Shown: piece by piece, positions 34,218-47,802 of the stretch | Position numbering within the stretch: the stretch's first letter is position 1 | Layout of the letters: each line of letters begins with the position of its first letter | Assembly (NCBI GenBank): GCA_933207985.1 | Contig: OW240918.1 | Span: forward strand, 117,260,497-117,324,496 | From: Pelobates cultripes | Taxonomy: Eukaryota > Chordata > Amphibia > Anura > Pelobatidae | Reading direction: 5' to 3' | Length of the DNA: 64,000 nucleotides | Notes under the pieces: generated by a model | What the model was told of the DNA's origin: nothing | The model's input: the letters and a program-made list of their open reading frames with translations, nothing else | Databases searched by the model: none | Made by a program: the position numbers and the translations under genes

Positions 34218-36896
34218 CAGACACAATTCTTTAAAGACTTTTTTTTCTTCTTCTCTCTTGGATCCCCCTCTCCCCTCTCTCCCTTTCCTTTCATGGTCCT
34301 TATATAGAAGTTTAATGTGAAATACATGAGAGATTATTGAGGAAGGAGAGAGTGGTAAGAGAACTAAAAGAATGAAAAGGAAGGGAAAAAGAAGGGACTT
34401 ATTGGAAATTTAATTTAAAAATGATAAAAAAAAATATAAAAATCCCTAGCCTTAAAATTTACTTTTATGAAGCATAGATGGGAATGACCCCTCTGTTTTT
34501 TTTAGAAGTAAACTTAGAATTGTAGGTACACAATAGTAACTAATAATATGTAAATTGTTTAAATTATCTCACAATTGCATATGTATTTAATAATGCATTT
34601 AAAACCAGTAAAAGTAAATACACTAGTAAATGGAAATTTAAGGGATAAGAAACTAGTACGATATTATCGGGAAATTTGAATAAGAAGATTAAAAGTGGGG
34701 AAAAGAAAAATGATCGACTGAAAATTGATTGATATATATGATAAAAGGGAAGATCTTAATCTAATGTAAATACGCACTTAAGGAAAAGGATAACTAACTA
34801 GAATATAAAAAGGTTTTGCAAAATTTAACTTTCAAATTTTCCTATTTTATATTAAAAAGAGGATTGTAATAGTTTTTTTGAAACGAACAAAGGGATATAT
34901 ATATATATATATATATAGAATGAAGAATATAGAGTTGGTTGAGGATAGGGATGGGGGAGGGGGAGAGAGGAGAGAGTTTTTTTTCCTTCTTATCTCCAAA
35001 ATGGGAGGAGAGAGGGATATAAGAATTAGAAACAGAAATTGAAACGAAAAAAACTAAAGGAAATCATTTTTTTTTAAAAGCTGGTACACCTTTAGTGTGA
35101 CTTTAATTGGAAATAGGTCAGTTCAGAAATGAGTTTTCTGATTACACAAGATGTTTTTTTTAATGTATGAATGTCGAATGAATGTTTTATATGTCAGAGA
35201 ATATTTTAAGTTTTTTGCAATTAAAAATTTTCAGAGAGAATTGGTACAAAGATATGAAGAAGTAGGACAGGAAGAAGAGGTTCTAAAATAAAACAGAAAT
35301 TACACTTCATTTTATCTCAATAAATGCTCAGGGAATGAACACTCCATATAAAAGAGGCCAATTGTACCATACCTTGTGCCAAAATGAAATAGATGTAGTA
35401 TATGTCCAGGAGCCTCACTCAACCAAGAAATAATGACAATTTTCATATTATTCATATATTTATCAAGCTAATATTTTTAACGGGAAAAAAAGCGAGTGAT
35501 AGCTATTATAATTTCTAATAAGGTCAAATTTGAGCTGATCCTTGAGGTAATGGATAATAATGGTAGATATGTTATTCTGATTTGTAAAATTAACGATATT
35601 TTATATATATTAGTAAACATATATTGCCCTAATCAGTCTCCTACAAAATGAACAGAAGTGATCAAATAACTCAAGGCACGTTAATTCTAGGTGGTGATTT
35701 CTACTGCGCTCCTGATGCTAGCTTAGATTGAAAAAAAAAACACCATCTAGTGCAAGGATAGATTTTCAATCTAAACATGCTGCAAATCTACTTCAGGATT
35801 TTCCCCCCCAAACCTCTCTATATGACATCTGGAGAGTATTACACCTCCAACAACGAGGTTATACTTTTTTTCAAAGGTACACTGTTCATACTCAAGAAAA
35901 TATCTATTTGTTTCTAAACAACAAACGTTATATAAATGTTCTTCCTCAAGGATCGGATTAATAACATGTTCTGGTCATGCACCTATATTTTAAAAATTGA
36001 GAACAACAGAGAATATTCCCCTCAAACAACATGGAGACCGAATGAATCATTATGTTTTCCTGGACAGGATATAGACAAGCTCAAAAAAGCAAGCTGAAGA
36101 GTTTGTTGAAATTAACAATAATGGAGAGACCTCAATTTTTTTCTGTTTAGGGATCATTCAAATGTTTTATCTGAGGATTATTTATAAAACTCAGATCTTC
36201 TGTAAAAAAGAAATGCAGAGAACCTTTATCAAATCTTTATATATCATTATCTAAACAAGAGAAAATAAATAAAGAAAATCCTAATCCAAATATTCTTGAA
36301 AATATAATACAAATTCAAAATTTAATTAAAATCAAACTTCAAGAAAATATAGATATAAACTTAATGTTCCTCAAACAAAATTGATATTTGAACAGTAACA
36401 GGATTGATAAACTTATTTCCAACAAATTCAACTTAAAAAAGAAAAGCAATCGAATATGTAAAATACAAATAGGAGATAAAACATTATTTGGAAATAGGTT
36501 TATGTCTCCCAAACAGATTGGAGAGGCATTCAGATCATATTATAATCATTATATAATTTAGAAATTGGAAATAAGAAAGTAATAAGTGAAAATATAATCA
36601 AAGAGTTTCTTAAAAAATGCAAATGATCCAAAATCAAAACAAATATGTTAGAACAACTAAATAAACCTATTTCTATGTTATAGATTCTAAATACAATAAA
36701 ATGGCTAAAAAACGCCTGGACCAGATGGATTCTCCACGATCTTTTTTAAAACATTTGACAATAAAGTTTGTAAAAGCATCCCAAAGGAATTGCTTCAGGC
36801 CAATGTTCTCCCAATCCCCAAGCCTGGAAAGGACCGCGATACCCTGTCGAATTATAGACCCATTTCTCTGATAAATCTTGACAAAAACATTTTCAA

Positions 36897-38149
36897 GGAG
36901 GACGGAGCTAGCGCTCAACGGCAACGGTCGCAATCTCCCAGAGCTCAGACTAACAGGCACAAAAAAATGCCTAAAACCTGCAGAAACACGGGGTGTATAC
37001 CCCCCCCACAAGCACCAGACGATACCGCTAATGATAGGGAGGAAGACCAAAAAACCCTGACCGGATAGACCCAGAGTCTGCGCTGATATCTGCTTGGAGC
37101 ACGGAGGACTGACATGGCGGCGGACCTGGAGGATTTCTCAGATGAATCGGAAGACTACTCCCTTCACAATCTGGGGGAGCAGGGAATACAGCCTCCAAAA
37201 CCTGCCCAGTCAGCAGCCAAAGGGTCAGCACTGCTCACCACAGAAATACTTACCGGCCTCCTGACGGACCTCCGTCAAAGCCTGTCGTCTGAAATCTCAC
37301 AGGTTAGAGAGGACCTTAGGGGGTTCAATGGGCGCCTAAACGCAGTCGAACAGACCACCAAAACACAAACAACCCACATCCTGGAGCTACAGACCCATAT
37401 TGGCACCCTCACCACAGCTCACAACACTCTGAGCCACCAGATAGCAGCCATGGAGGATAGGAGGAGGTGGAAACACCTGAAAATCAGGGGTCTCATGGAC
37501 AATATCACCCAGGCAGAACTACCACACTGCCTGCGCAGGCTCTTCACAGCCCTTCTCTCTCCCAAACAAGCCAGGGGCATTACACTGGATGGGATGCTTT
37601 CTCATCTATTACGACATAAGTGCCTCACGGGGCCAGCATCTTATAGATGCACAGTTAGCACAGCATAAGTTATCAGTTATTATTGTATTTTCCTTTACTC
37701 AGGCACCACTTAAATGCCACGCATTATATAAAACGCAAGCAGGGAAGGACCGTAACCATCTTTCCTACCTGCCAAACCTAAATGAGCCGCGACCGGGATT
37801 AGTCCGGGAACACAGGCTCCTTAAACACCACCTACCCCCCCAGCTCCACGCTAGTATCCACTAACACCCACTCAACCATGTGGAGCTGCATTCCTATAGC
37901 GTCCAGTCCGCTCTAGTGACACACTATTTCTCTCTCATTTTTGCTAACGTACGGCCATACATGCCTTAGACATCTAACCCCACTACCACGACCACTGGAG
38001 GCAGGTATACGGCAGTAACACGCTACATTACTATAAATAACAAAAAACGCAGGCTACATTGACATCCCACCACCTGTTATGCTTTATTGAATATGTCATA
38101 CACAATGTCTATCACAAGTTGACTGCGAAAAAATAAAGAATAAAAAAAG
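36897..38149 (+). mobile_element. second L1-derived insert: 5' UTR, ORF1 start, 3' region, no ORF2
   Basis: AACATTTTCAA at 36886-36896 and 38150-38160 is an 11-bp target duplication inside the RT of the host L1. The insert starts GGAGGACGGAGC, has about 217 bases of leader and encodes the beginning of ORF1. It then passes without any RT to a 3' end reading AAAAAATAAAGAATAAAAAA. It thus has both ends of an L1 and lacks the middle. Its 3' terminal motif is like that of the insert at 29530-31528. Confidence 0.85.
37114..37590 (+). pseudogene. L1 ORF1 N-terminal half, internally deleted
   Basis: The start at 37114 begins MAADLEDFSDESEDYS, acidic and typical of L1 ORF1 N-termini. A coiled coil follows (EILTGLLTDLRQSLSSEIS, then RLNAVEQTTKTQ and ILELQTHIGTLTTAHNTLS), with the RRM start HLKIRGLMDNI near 37478. 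The homology stops near residue 155. The rest of the 184-codon frame is 3' non-coding sequence read through a deletion junction, so the RRM is incomplete and the C-terminal domain is missing. Confidence 0.78.
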
Positions 38150-40390
38150 AACATTTTCAAAAATATTGGCAGAAAGATTGAAAACGGTAATCCCAGAAAT
38201 CATTCATAAAGATCAAACAGTTTTGTGTCAGGTAGGGATATTGTTGATAATACTAGCAAAATCTTAAATGTAATGGATCATCTAAAAATACAAAAAATAC
38301 AATCAGTTTTTATAGCGTTAGACGCAGAGAAAGTATTCTACAGGGTTAACTGGAAATTTCTCGGCTTCGTGATGGAGGACTGACAGGCTTTTTTAAGGAG
38401 AGTACAATGTCATTATATACAAACCCACAAGCTAGAGTCATATGTCCTGGTATGGTATCTGATTGGTTTGATATTCGGAATGGCACCAGACAAGGTTGCC
38501 CTCTGGCACCACTCCTTTATGTAATAGCTATGGAACCTTTAGCAGCTGCAATTAGACAAAATGATGAAATTGAAGGACTGCAGATCCATTCAGAACATAA
38601 TAAAATCACTCTATATGCGGGTGATGTTATTTTAACTCTCTCTAATCCAATAGATTCAATTACAAACTTATTAAAATTAATTTCAGATTTTGGCAACTAT
38701 TCTGGCTATAAATGAAATATGAATAAAACACAAACATTTCAATATAAACTTTGAAAATATAAGGTATTTAAAAGAAAAGTTCAAATGGAACTTTTATAAT
38801 GACAAAATAGATTATCTTAGAATTATTATCATATCAAATATAGATACAATTGTATAAGAGAATTAAAAGAATCTCTTATCAATATTTAAAGAAGAAAATT
38901 TTCAAAATTGGAAAGGATTAGAAATCTCCTGGATGGGTCGTATGAATAGGATCTCAGCATACGTAATACCAAAACTAATCTACATGTTCCAATCTATACC
39001 TATAAGAGTACCACGCTCAACACTCCATCAATTCAAAAAATGTTTATGAAATTCATTTGGGGGAATAAAACACCCAGAGTTTCATATAATATGCTTACTA
39101 AAAGAATGAATAAATGCAGAACAAATCTTCCCGATATAATAGAATTACATGATTGTACCATGTTTACTCAATTTTTAAAATGGGATAATTCCTTTAATCC
39201 TGATCCTAGTTGGAAAAATATGGAAACAAAAAGTAATACTTTATTCAAATTAGCTTGGATTTGTTCTGAACATTATAACAAATTTTCACTATCAAATAAA
39301 TTTGTAAACGAAACAATTACCACTCTTAAGTTATTTAAAAAGAAACTGGGTATTTGTAATGAATTAATCCCCACAGCACCTATTGAAGTTATTAGATTTT
39401 ATATTGATGGAATAGACTTATTAAAATGGATAGAACATAATATCTAAAATATAACCCAAATTGCTCCCTTGGGAAAAAAATGAAATAATTTACAGATATT
39501 CAAATTCAATTCGGATTGCCCAATCAAGAATGGTATAATTATGTTAAAATAAGCCACTTATTAAATACCTTAGATTTCAAAGAACATTTGAAAATGAATT
39601 AATAAACATTATAAAAATAGTCACATTTCTAAAGTAACACACATGGTTAAGGACCTCATTGTCATCGATAAACCCAATTCCATCACAAAAATGGGAAATC
39701 AATATAAACAAATCATTCACACATGAAACATGGGGAGATATATTTATTGAAATCAGGAAGATCAACCACAACCTTCATTTTTTAAATCGCTTACCGATGG
39801 TATATTACTCCATATAGAATTACATTTTTTTTAAATAGTTACTCAGATAAACGCTGGAGATGGTCTAAATATAGAGGTACATTGTATCATATGTGGTAGA
39901 AATGTGAAAAACTAGAAGAGATACAAAGAAAGATCTCTAATATATTTTTAAAAATGGGATTACAACAAGTAATTCTATTACCCCAGACATTTTTATTCCA
40001 TTTAGATTTTCCAAATTGAAATTATGAACAAAAAATATTATTCATATTTTTATGGCAATGAAATGTGCATTAGCCAGAAACTGGAACAACCCAATGACAC
40101 CAATATGGCCAGAAATAAACAATCAGATAAGATTCAAATAAAATATCAATACATAAAAAAAGTATTGAGATTGTGGGATGAGATCCTATAAATTAATTGT
40201 AAATAAATACACTGAGCATAAATTAAAATCATTAGAGAGGAAAGGTGATACCTTTTCTAAAATGGCAAATATACCAAACTCTTATCTCTACCCGAACAAC
40301 TAGAATATTATTTTTCTCTCTCTGAATATAAGCATGGTAAAGATGAAATGATGAAAACGTATTATATTATAGAAACGCCAAAAAATAAAA

Positions 40391-41139
40391 ATTCTACTTG
40401 ACCCATTGAGGGCTTGTAGGGGCTTCCACGTGCTATGCAATTTCATGCTTTGTAAGCCATCCAATCAGAAAACTCTGACAGGCAAGCCTCATTTATCTCG
40501 AGAAATGCGTACGAATATTGCATAGACTTGTGGGGCACGCTAGTCTTTTATTTAGTGGACATGCCTCCACTTGTGGCATGGTGAGTATGGATATGAGAGA
40601 GATGTAAATTATGTAAATTGTACTAATATGGGGTTTATATTGACCCCCTTAGGCTTTTCTTTAAACTATTTGTCAGAGTTGCCAACGCATTTTTCTTCAG
40701 TTTTTTGCTGTAGATATTTTCAATGCTATTTATCCAGGACTATTTCTTTGATAAAATCTGATAAATTCAATGCCAAGTATAGTATTTGTTGTTATATAAA
40801 AAAATCCATACTATTTGGAGCAATATTTATTGGTTCCCGATAAGCTTTTAACAGCGGGTATTAAATGGATCAGAACCGATAAAAGGCTTATTGCGAGCTG
40901 ATAACGTATCAGCTGGAATGTAATTGAGGATTTTAGCAGTTATTACATTCTAGGTTTGACATGGGAGGGTAGAAGCCCTAGTTAATCACCTAGTTGTATG
41001 ACTTGTTGAAAACCATAAATAATCTCCTGCTGGTCACTGCAGACTATGCTTGATTTTGGCAAGCTGTGTGTCTCTGTGCCCATGGCAGCATTATTTCTCA
41101 CTGAAATGGTGAAAAGAATGCAGAATACTGGACTTCATT
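40391..41139. other. no recognisable gene
   Basis: A 90-codon frame at 40571-40843 has no known motif. No element boundary could be set. Confidence 0.4.
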
Positions 41140-41272
41140 TATTTATTGTTTCTATTATATCCCTCCTGTCTCGTCTTTCCTCCAAGCTATACATTTATCC
41201 TTTCCTTGTAAGTTGTATCCTGCAATCCATGAACCAGTTTAGTAGCCCTTCTCTGGACTCTCTCTGATAATA
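41140..41272 (-). mobile_element. CR1 fragment
   Basis: About 130 bases from TTTCTATTATATCCCTCCTG to TAGTAGCCCTTCTCTGGAC repeat the text at 43880-44000 of the longer CR1, same orientation. Confidence 0.8.
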
Positions 41273-41764
41273 CAAACAATTACTATCCCTTTAAATGCAG
41301 GAAGTTAAGTTATGACCTGGCTACCACACATTTCAGTGTGAAGATTTTCTGCCAAAGAAAGTGTAATTACGCTGTACAAAGTCTAGGTTTAACCCCTGCT
41401 TGTAAACAGGAAGCTGGACATTGTTTTCAAACAGGCTGTTTAAGTGATCAGTAATTGTGAATATTTCCAGTAAAGACAATAACTTTTAAAAAGGAAATAA
41501 TTAAACGTCATTCACTGAAGAGGCAATTACATTGGATGGAAAAACAGTTTTAAACCAAAAAAAAAATCTGACATTCTTTATCTATAGTTACACCTTTTAC
41601 CATTCAGAGAAGTGCTGGAAAGTGGAGCAGGGGGTCAATTACCCCCCCACTAGCCACTAGCCACTAGCATGAATAGGAATTTGGACTGGCACCTAACAGA
41701 AAAATACTAAACTATATTATGCCACTGTATTATTTTAATATTATTGTATTCTAGTTCTTGTAAT

Positions 41765-43200
41765 ATTTGCATAGTTACATAGTATTCTAGTTTGAAAAAA
41801 GATTAAAGTCTATCAAGTTCTACCTTAAAATCTAATATTTTTTTGTTGTTGATCCAAAAGGCAAATTTTTTTTTAGCCATTTCCAATTATGCTACAAAAA
41901 GGGAAATAGAGCCCTTTTCACTCTATAACGACAATTACATTTCTACTTTTATTAACAACTGGTTCACATACATGTCAATAACATCTGTGAATATTCTGTT
42001 TTTGTAAAAATGCATCCAAGTGTTTTTTTAAAGATAACTCTAGAATCTGATAAGACAACCACTTTAGGTAGAGAAATTCACATCTTTATTGTTCTTACTG
42101 TAAAGAAGCCTTTCCTTTCCTGTAAGTGAAAATGCCTTTCTTCCACTCTCAATGGGTGACCTCTTGCCTGTTGTATATTCCTACTACTAAACAGGTTTGA
42201 ACATTGTACTGATTCTGTATATATTTATATAGTGCTATCATATCCCATCTAAGGCACCTTTTGTAATAACCAATGTTTTCCATCCCCCTTATTAATTTTG
42301 TAGCTTGCCTTTGCACTTCTCTTAGGTATGCAATAAGCTTCTGTAAAACATGTGCTTATTCACTGCATATTAAAGGTGAGGTCTTACCATTGAATTATAA
42401 AGAGGCAAAATTATATTTTAATCACGTGAATCAAAACCCGTTTGTAAACACAAAAGCACCCTACTAGCTTTTGCAATGACAGATTGGCATTGCCTACTGT
42501 TTCCTAGTTTGTTTTCTATAATTGTTCCCCAGTCCTTATCATTTAATGTTATCCCTAACTCTACAAAATTAAGTGGCTTGTGGGTTCCTTATTCCAAAAT
42601 GTGTGACTTTACATTTATCTGTATTGAATCTCCTTTCTACCCAGTCCCCCAATTTATCCAAATCCCTTTGTAAAGAAGTTATATCGTGTTCAGACTATAT
42701 TATTTTAGCTAGTTTTGTGTCATCTGCAAACACTTGCAAATGACTCTCGATGTCCACTTCCAGATCATTTATAAATAGACTAAAGAGAAGTGGACCCAGG
42801 ACAGAACCATGAGGCATTCCACTTACCACCTTTGTCCAATTTGAGCATTTTCCATTTACAAATACTCTCTGCACTTAAGCCAGTGTTTCATCCAAGAGCA
42901 CAATTTTAATCAAAGCTAGCTGATTGCAGTTTTAATTATACCTTTTTTTGTGGAACCGTACTAAATGCCTTAGCAAAATACAAGTAGATCACATTCACTG
43001 GAACACCATGATCTATTTTTTTTTTATTTTTTTTTTACCAAGTTCTTCATAGAATGCAATTAAGTTAGTTTGGCATGACCTGTCTTTCATGAAACCATGT
43101 TGACTAATGCATACATTTTTCTGCCCATGAGGCTTCCACATTGTCATCTGTATCACTACATCCAAAAACTTCAAATCAAGTTTAATATAAAGACACACTA
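41765..43200 (-). mobile_element. CR1-type LINE, second family
   Basis: On the minus strand the order is HGFMKDRSCQTNLIAFYEEL (near 43100-43050), the RT active site FADD at 42719-42730, and a 3' end with CTTGATAGACTTTAATC (plus strand 41800-41816) near ACATAGTATTC. The text between differs from the 43.5-45.0 kb CR1 but follows the same order, so it is a related family. A poly-T/A insertion near 43018-43035 and several stops make it dead. Fragments of the same family lie at 51.3-52.2 kb and 55.5 kb. Confidence 0.78.
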
Positions 43201-43324
43201 CACTCCTTTTTATATATTTTTTTCTATCCTATTACAATTAATGTTTATCCATTTAAATTAATAGCCCAATCAAGTGTTTTATCCCACCAAGTCTCCCAAT
43301 TATGTCATACTGCTCCTTGCATGC

Positions 43325-45796
43325 AGGGCCGGATTAAGAGCCTATTGGACATTGTGCTGACAATTATGATGGGCCTAATTACAGAATCTTATCGACAGAA
43401 AACACGAAAAGTCATACCTCCCAAGCATCATGTATGTGGCGGAGGTGGTGATGGAGGGAAACTCACAGAATATAGATATAAAAAAAACCATACCCTATGC
43501 TAATCTCTCACTTTCATCTTTTAAGTAAAGCATAGAAACATAGAAACATAGAATGTGATGGCAGATAAGAACCATTCGGCCCATCTAGTCTTCCCAATTT
43601 TCTAAATACTGGTACTTTCATTAGTCTCTGGCCTTATCTTATAGTTAGGATATCCTTATGCCTGTCCCATGCATGCTTAAACTCCCACTTCCAACCTCTA
43701 CCACTTCAGCTGGAAGGCCATTCCATTCATCCACTACCCTCGCAGTAAAGTAATACTTCCTGATATTATTTTTAATCCTTTGTCCCTCTAATTTAAGACT
43801 ATGTCCTCTTGTTGTGGTAGTTTTTCTTCTTTTAAATATAGTTTCCTCCTTTACTGTGTTGATTCCCTTTATGTATTTAAATGTTTCTATTATATCCCTC
43901 CTGTCTCATCTTTCCTCCAAGCTATACATTTATCCTTTCCTTGTAAGTTGTATCCTGCAATCCATGAACCAGTTTAGTAGCCCTTTTTTGAACTCTCTCT
44001 AAGGTATCAATATCCTTCTGAAGATACGGTCTCCAGTACTGCGTACAATACTCCAAGTGAGGTCTCACCAGTGTTCTGTACAAGGGCATGAGCACTTCCC
44101 TCTTTCTACTGCTAATACCTCTCCCGATACAACCAATCATTCTGCTAGCATTTCTTGCTACTCTATTACATTGTCTGCCTACCTTTAAGTCATCAGAAAT
44201 AATCGCACTAAATCTCTTTCCTCAGATGTTGAGGTAAGGACTCTATCAAATATTCTGTACTCTGCCCTTGGGTTTTTACATCCAAGATGAATTATCTTGC
44301 ACTTATCCACATTAAATGTCAGTTGCCACAACTCTGACCATTTTTCTAGTTTACCTAAATCATTTGCCATTTGGCTTATCCCTCCTGGAACATCAACCCT
44401 CTTACATATCTTAGTATCATCAGCAAAAAGACATACCTTAACATCAAGACCTTCTGCAATATCACTAATAAAAATATGAAAGATAATGGGTCCAAGTACA
44501 GATCCCTGAAGTACCCCACTGGTGACAAGCTCATGCTTTGAATATACTCCATTGACTACAACCCTCTGTTACCTGTCACTCAGCCACCGCCTTACCCATT
44601 CAACAATATTGGAATCCAAACTTAAAGATTGCAGTTTGTTGATAAGCCTTCTATGTGCAACAGTATCAAAAGCCTTACTGAAATCTAGGTAAGAAATGTC
44701 TACTGCTCCACCCTGATCTATTATTTTAGTTACCCAATCAAAAAATTAATAAGATTAGTTTGACATGATCCCCCTCAAGTAAACCCATGTTGTCTCTGAT
44801 CTTGAAATCCATGTGTTTTTAGATGTTCAACAATCCTATCCTTTAAAATAGTTTCCATTACTTTCCCCACTACTAAAGTAAGGCTTGCTGGCCTATAGTT
44901 GCCCGACTCCTCCCTACTACTTTTCTTGTGAATGGGCACAACATTCACCACATTCCAGCAAGTCCGGTAAAGCAGAATGTTTGTTGGCAGGGTAAAAAGG
45001 TGGGCCACTGACACGAGTTACATAACCAGAACCAAACTTGCCCAAAGAATTATAAGGTCAGCCTGGTGTAAATGCATTACCGGCTGCCTGCCAATCATGC
45101 ATGCTGTCCAACAAAGGGCATACCATGCGCTGGTTCCACGCTTCCTAAGGACTGTCCCCTAGTACTCACTTGTCCACTCCTTTATTTACCATCTTACTAG
45201 CAGGCAGAAGCTCCTGTTATACAGTATGGGATAGAGGAAAGGTGTATGTAGTGAGTGTAGAAGAAAGGGAACATGCCACAGTGTTAGGGAGACTGAAACA
45301 GCAAGAGCATTTGCATAGTATGTAAACTCAGCGTTACCTTAACTAATTTCATTGTCAGCCAGTCTACATAAGTTTTATTCTCCTACATCACTCTTAAGTT
45401 TCCGTACTTAAGCAAGAGCATGTGACGAGTAGTTAACAAATGGGCCTATTCCACAGACATAGGCCTGGAGCTGCAGCTCTATCAATTCCTATGTTTATCT
45501 GGCTATGCTTGTATGCAAATATCACAAGTGCCCCTATTCTTTTACATAAGCTGGGAAGAAACACGCAGAGGGCTGGGGAGGAGAAAGAGACTCACTAAGC
45601 TCCTTGGGTTGAAGCAACATACAGAGGGGCTAAAACAAGGGGAAAAAGAGACACACAAAAGAGTTGGGAGAGAAAGAGACACACACAGGGGCTGGGAGAA
45701 GAAATAGACACACAAAGTTGGCAATTTTTATTTTTTGAGGGTCGGACGCAAGTAGCTGGTCTTGCCTAGTGCTCAAAATAGTCTTGCACCGACCCT
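43325..45796. mobile_element. possible DNA element with CAGGGCCGG-type ends enclosing a CR1
   Basis: CAGGGCCGGATTAAGAGCC at 43325 and TGCACCGACCCTAG at 45782-45796 are weakly inverted. The CR1 at 43531-44998 sits between them. I found no target duplication at the outer ends, so the pairing is tentative. Confidence 0.3.
43531..44998 (-). mobile_element. CR1 LINE, 5'-truncated
   Basis: The tail is CATAGAAACATAGAAACATAG (plus strand 43531), the expected short-repeat CR1 end. Reading minus: NVVPIHKKSSREESGNYRP and VVGKVMETILKDRI (RT start, 44960-44850), FADDTK with the active site at 44416-44427, then FNVDKCKIIHLGCKNP (44330-44270), and EVLMPLYRTLVRPHLEYCTQ to LERVQKRATKLVHGL (44100-43960). Frames change several times and stops are present. 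The domain order matches CR1 ORF2 from early RT to the C-terminus. Confidence 0.92.
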
Positions 45797-46479
45797 AGTT
45801 TTATTGGCTTAGGAACGCTATGATACACTCAAACACACTGTGATCTTTTATTACTGTGTAATACACTATACAGCTCTGCACACAAAAGATGTCATTCTAT
45901 GCTTTAGGTCCCTAATACCTTACCATTGGCACTCCAGTTTATATGCACTGTATTTGCTGTATGTCATAATACTCAGTGTCATGGAAGAGATAGCTGCCAA
46001 GAACAACAATGCTAAAGATAAGTCATTTAAATAAGAAGCAATCCTGTATTTTCTGTCCACCAACACAAACTGTGTATGATAAATGCCATTGCCGGAGTAG
46101 ATAAGCATTATTAGCTTGTAAAGCAATACTGCCATCTAGAGGAATGTCCATAAAATTGTAACACAATTAATTAGGGTTCCATGCTTAGATCCCAGTTTAT
46201 TGTTATCTTGGTTGTGGTTATGGTATTCAGGCTGCCCTTTTAACGAAGTGGAGAAGCTCTAAAGCCCATGCTTCCTCTAAATCAAAAGATTTTCATAATG
46301 TAAAGCAAACTTGATGGGCAGAGCTGTTTCGATCAGTAAATTCAGGAAATGTTTAAGAACGAGCTTTAGAAAGATTAGGAAATGTGGAGCTTCCCTATAA
46401 TTATTTCCGAAATGAACTTAAAAAACATTAGATGCCAATAAAATATCAGTTAGTATAGGATAAATAGATTGATTGATAG
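44999..46479. other. no recognisable gene; purine-rich stretch
   Basis: A purine-rich region with repeated GAGAAAGAGACA-type words spans about 45560-45710. The open frames on both strands there reflect this composition. Otherwise no recognisable feature. Confidence 0.45.
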
Positions 46480-46635
46480 ATAGATAGATAGATAGACAGG
46501 CAGACAGACCGATAGATTGACAAGCAGGCAGGCAGACAGACAGACAGATAGGCAGATAGATAGGTAATAGATAGATAGATAGTTAGGCAGACAGACTGAT
46601 ATATCGACAGATAGATAGATTGATAAATCAACAGA
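46480..46635. repeat. GATA/GACA microsatellite
   Basis: Imperfect tetranucleotide repeats (GATAGATAGATAGATAGACA and related) cover the tract. The minus-strand frames rich in Ser, Ile, Tyr and Leu arise from it. Confidence 0.92.
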
Positions 46636-47579
46636 CAAATGCTCTACAGAACTCTACAGTTGGTGGAAGAAGCTGGAGGATATTAGTGTGTTTGCTTTTT
46701 AAATTTATATCAGGGTTGTTTCTTAAAGCAAATGCAAATTACATCAGATTACATAAAGGGAGGGGATGATGCTCCCAGGAGAAAGTCAGGAAGGGGTGCT
46801 GGGGCAAAGGACATAGCAGCACACTCCTGTACTAGTTAGCTACTGTAGTGGGATTGCATTTAATAGCTAGATGTACAGAATCTGTTTGCTTCTAATTATG
46901 CTTGCTGTGAGATCACAGAGAGTAACAGGAGCATGCTATTCATGGGTAGACAGAAGGGGACATAACATAGAAAGATGGGGACATGTCATGACAAATCCCC
47001 ATCTCTCTGTAAGAGGAGGGGTCATCAAGTTTTCCTTTGCGCTCAAACCTCAGATGTTTGTAAACAATTAGCAACCCTCTGCTCCACTGCATTAGTTTAG
47101 CATTTCCCCCATGTATACTTTTGTTTGAGATATCACTAGATTGTTTTCCTGAATATTTTCTATGGACTATATTTGGATGAGCTAAAATGTCAACTAAACG
47201 AGTTTTGGAGGTCCCGAACTAATACTCATTTTCGGAAAAAATGTGGCCAGATTTTTCCACCATACTTAAGCCTACTGTATGTACTCTCACGTCAAATATT
47301 GGGGTAGACTACAGCTGGAGTGTTTTTAAAGAACTAGCTATGTGAAAAAAATTAAATAAACATTCATCTGCATTAATTTCTCTATCTTCAAACCCAATAA
47401 AGAGCTATAATGTTGCACTATGCTAGAATCTGTTCTAGTGGAGACACATACCTTTGTGCCATCACAACTAAATAATTTTTCCTAATTGTGAGACTCTAAT
47501 TTGTTTGTTGAAAGTGAACAAGTAAATGCACCACTGCTGTAAATATTCAATTAGAAGACCTACCAATAGATTGCATGTC
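46636..47579. other. no recognisable gene
   Basis: No conserved frame and no clear repeat boundary. Confidence 0.4.
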
Positions 47580-47802
47580 TACAGTCATGGGAAAAACAAA
47601 GTACACCCTCTTTAAATTCTATGGTTTTACATATCAGGACATAATAACACTCATCTTCAAAATCAGATGAACAACACATGACATTACACAGTGTAATTTA
47701 ACAAAAATAAAGCCAAAATGGAAAAGCCATGTGTGAAAAAGTACACCTTGAGATTCAGTAGCTTGTAGTACCAGTTTTAGCAGCAATAACTTAATAAAGT
47801 AA

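Larger units (their letters stand above)
32400..40390 (+). mobile_element. L1 element, near full length but decayed, split by an L1 derivative
   Basis: In order: a GC-richer putative 5' UTR (about 32330-32860), a polypurine tract, ORF1 remains (33700-34217), ORF2 remains (35290-40390) and an AT-rich end near 40390. ORF2 is interrupted at 36897-38149. About 8 kb in all, or 6.7 kb without the insert, which fits an L1. The precise ends are not defined and no terminal duplication was found. AT content is high throughout. Confidence 0.75.
35290..40390 (+). pseudogene. L1 ORF2 pseudogene (endonuclease, RT, C-terminal region)
   Basis: L1 ORF2 nicks DNA and reverse-transcribes element RNA. The APE-type endonuclease start reads FISINAQGMNTP (35310), then VQEPHS (35408) and LGGDFYCAPDA (35685). 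The RT region shows PGPDGFS (36718) and IPKPGKDRDTLSNYRPISL (36817-36873). After the insert come NGTRQGCPLAPLLYVIAMEP (38478-38537) and the active site as YAGDV at 38614, where the first Asp of YADD is Gly. The C-terminal region includes FMKFIWGNKTPRVSY. Many stops are present. Confidence 0.82.

Noticed and set aside
43325..45796. Firm call of a hAT element around the CR1
   Set aside because: The end similarity is weak and there is no matching 8-bp duplication. Kept only as a low-confidence feature.
46446..46638. Ser/Ile/Tyr-rich frames resembling repetitive proteins
   Set aside because: They are the GATA microsatellite read in several frames.
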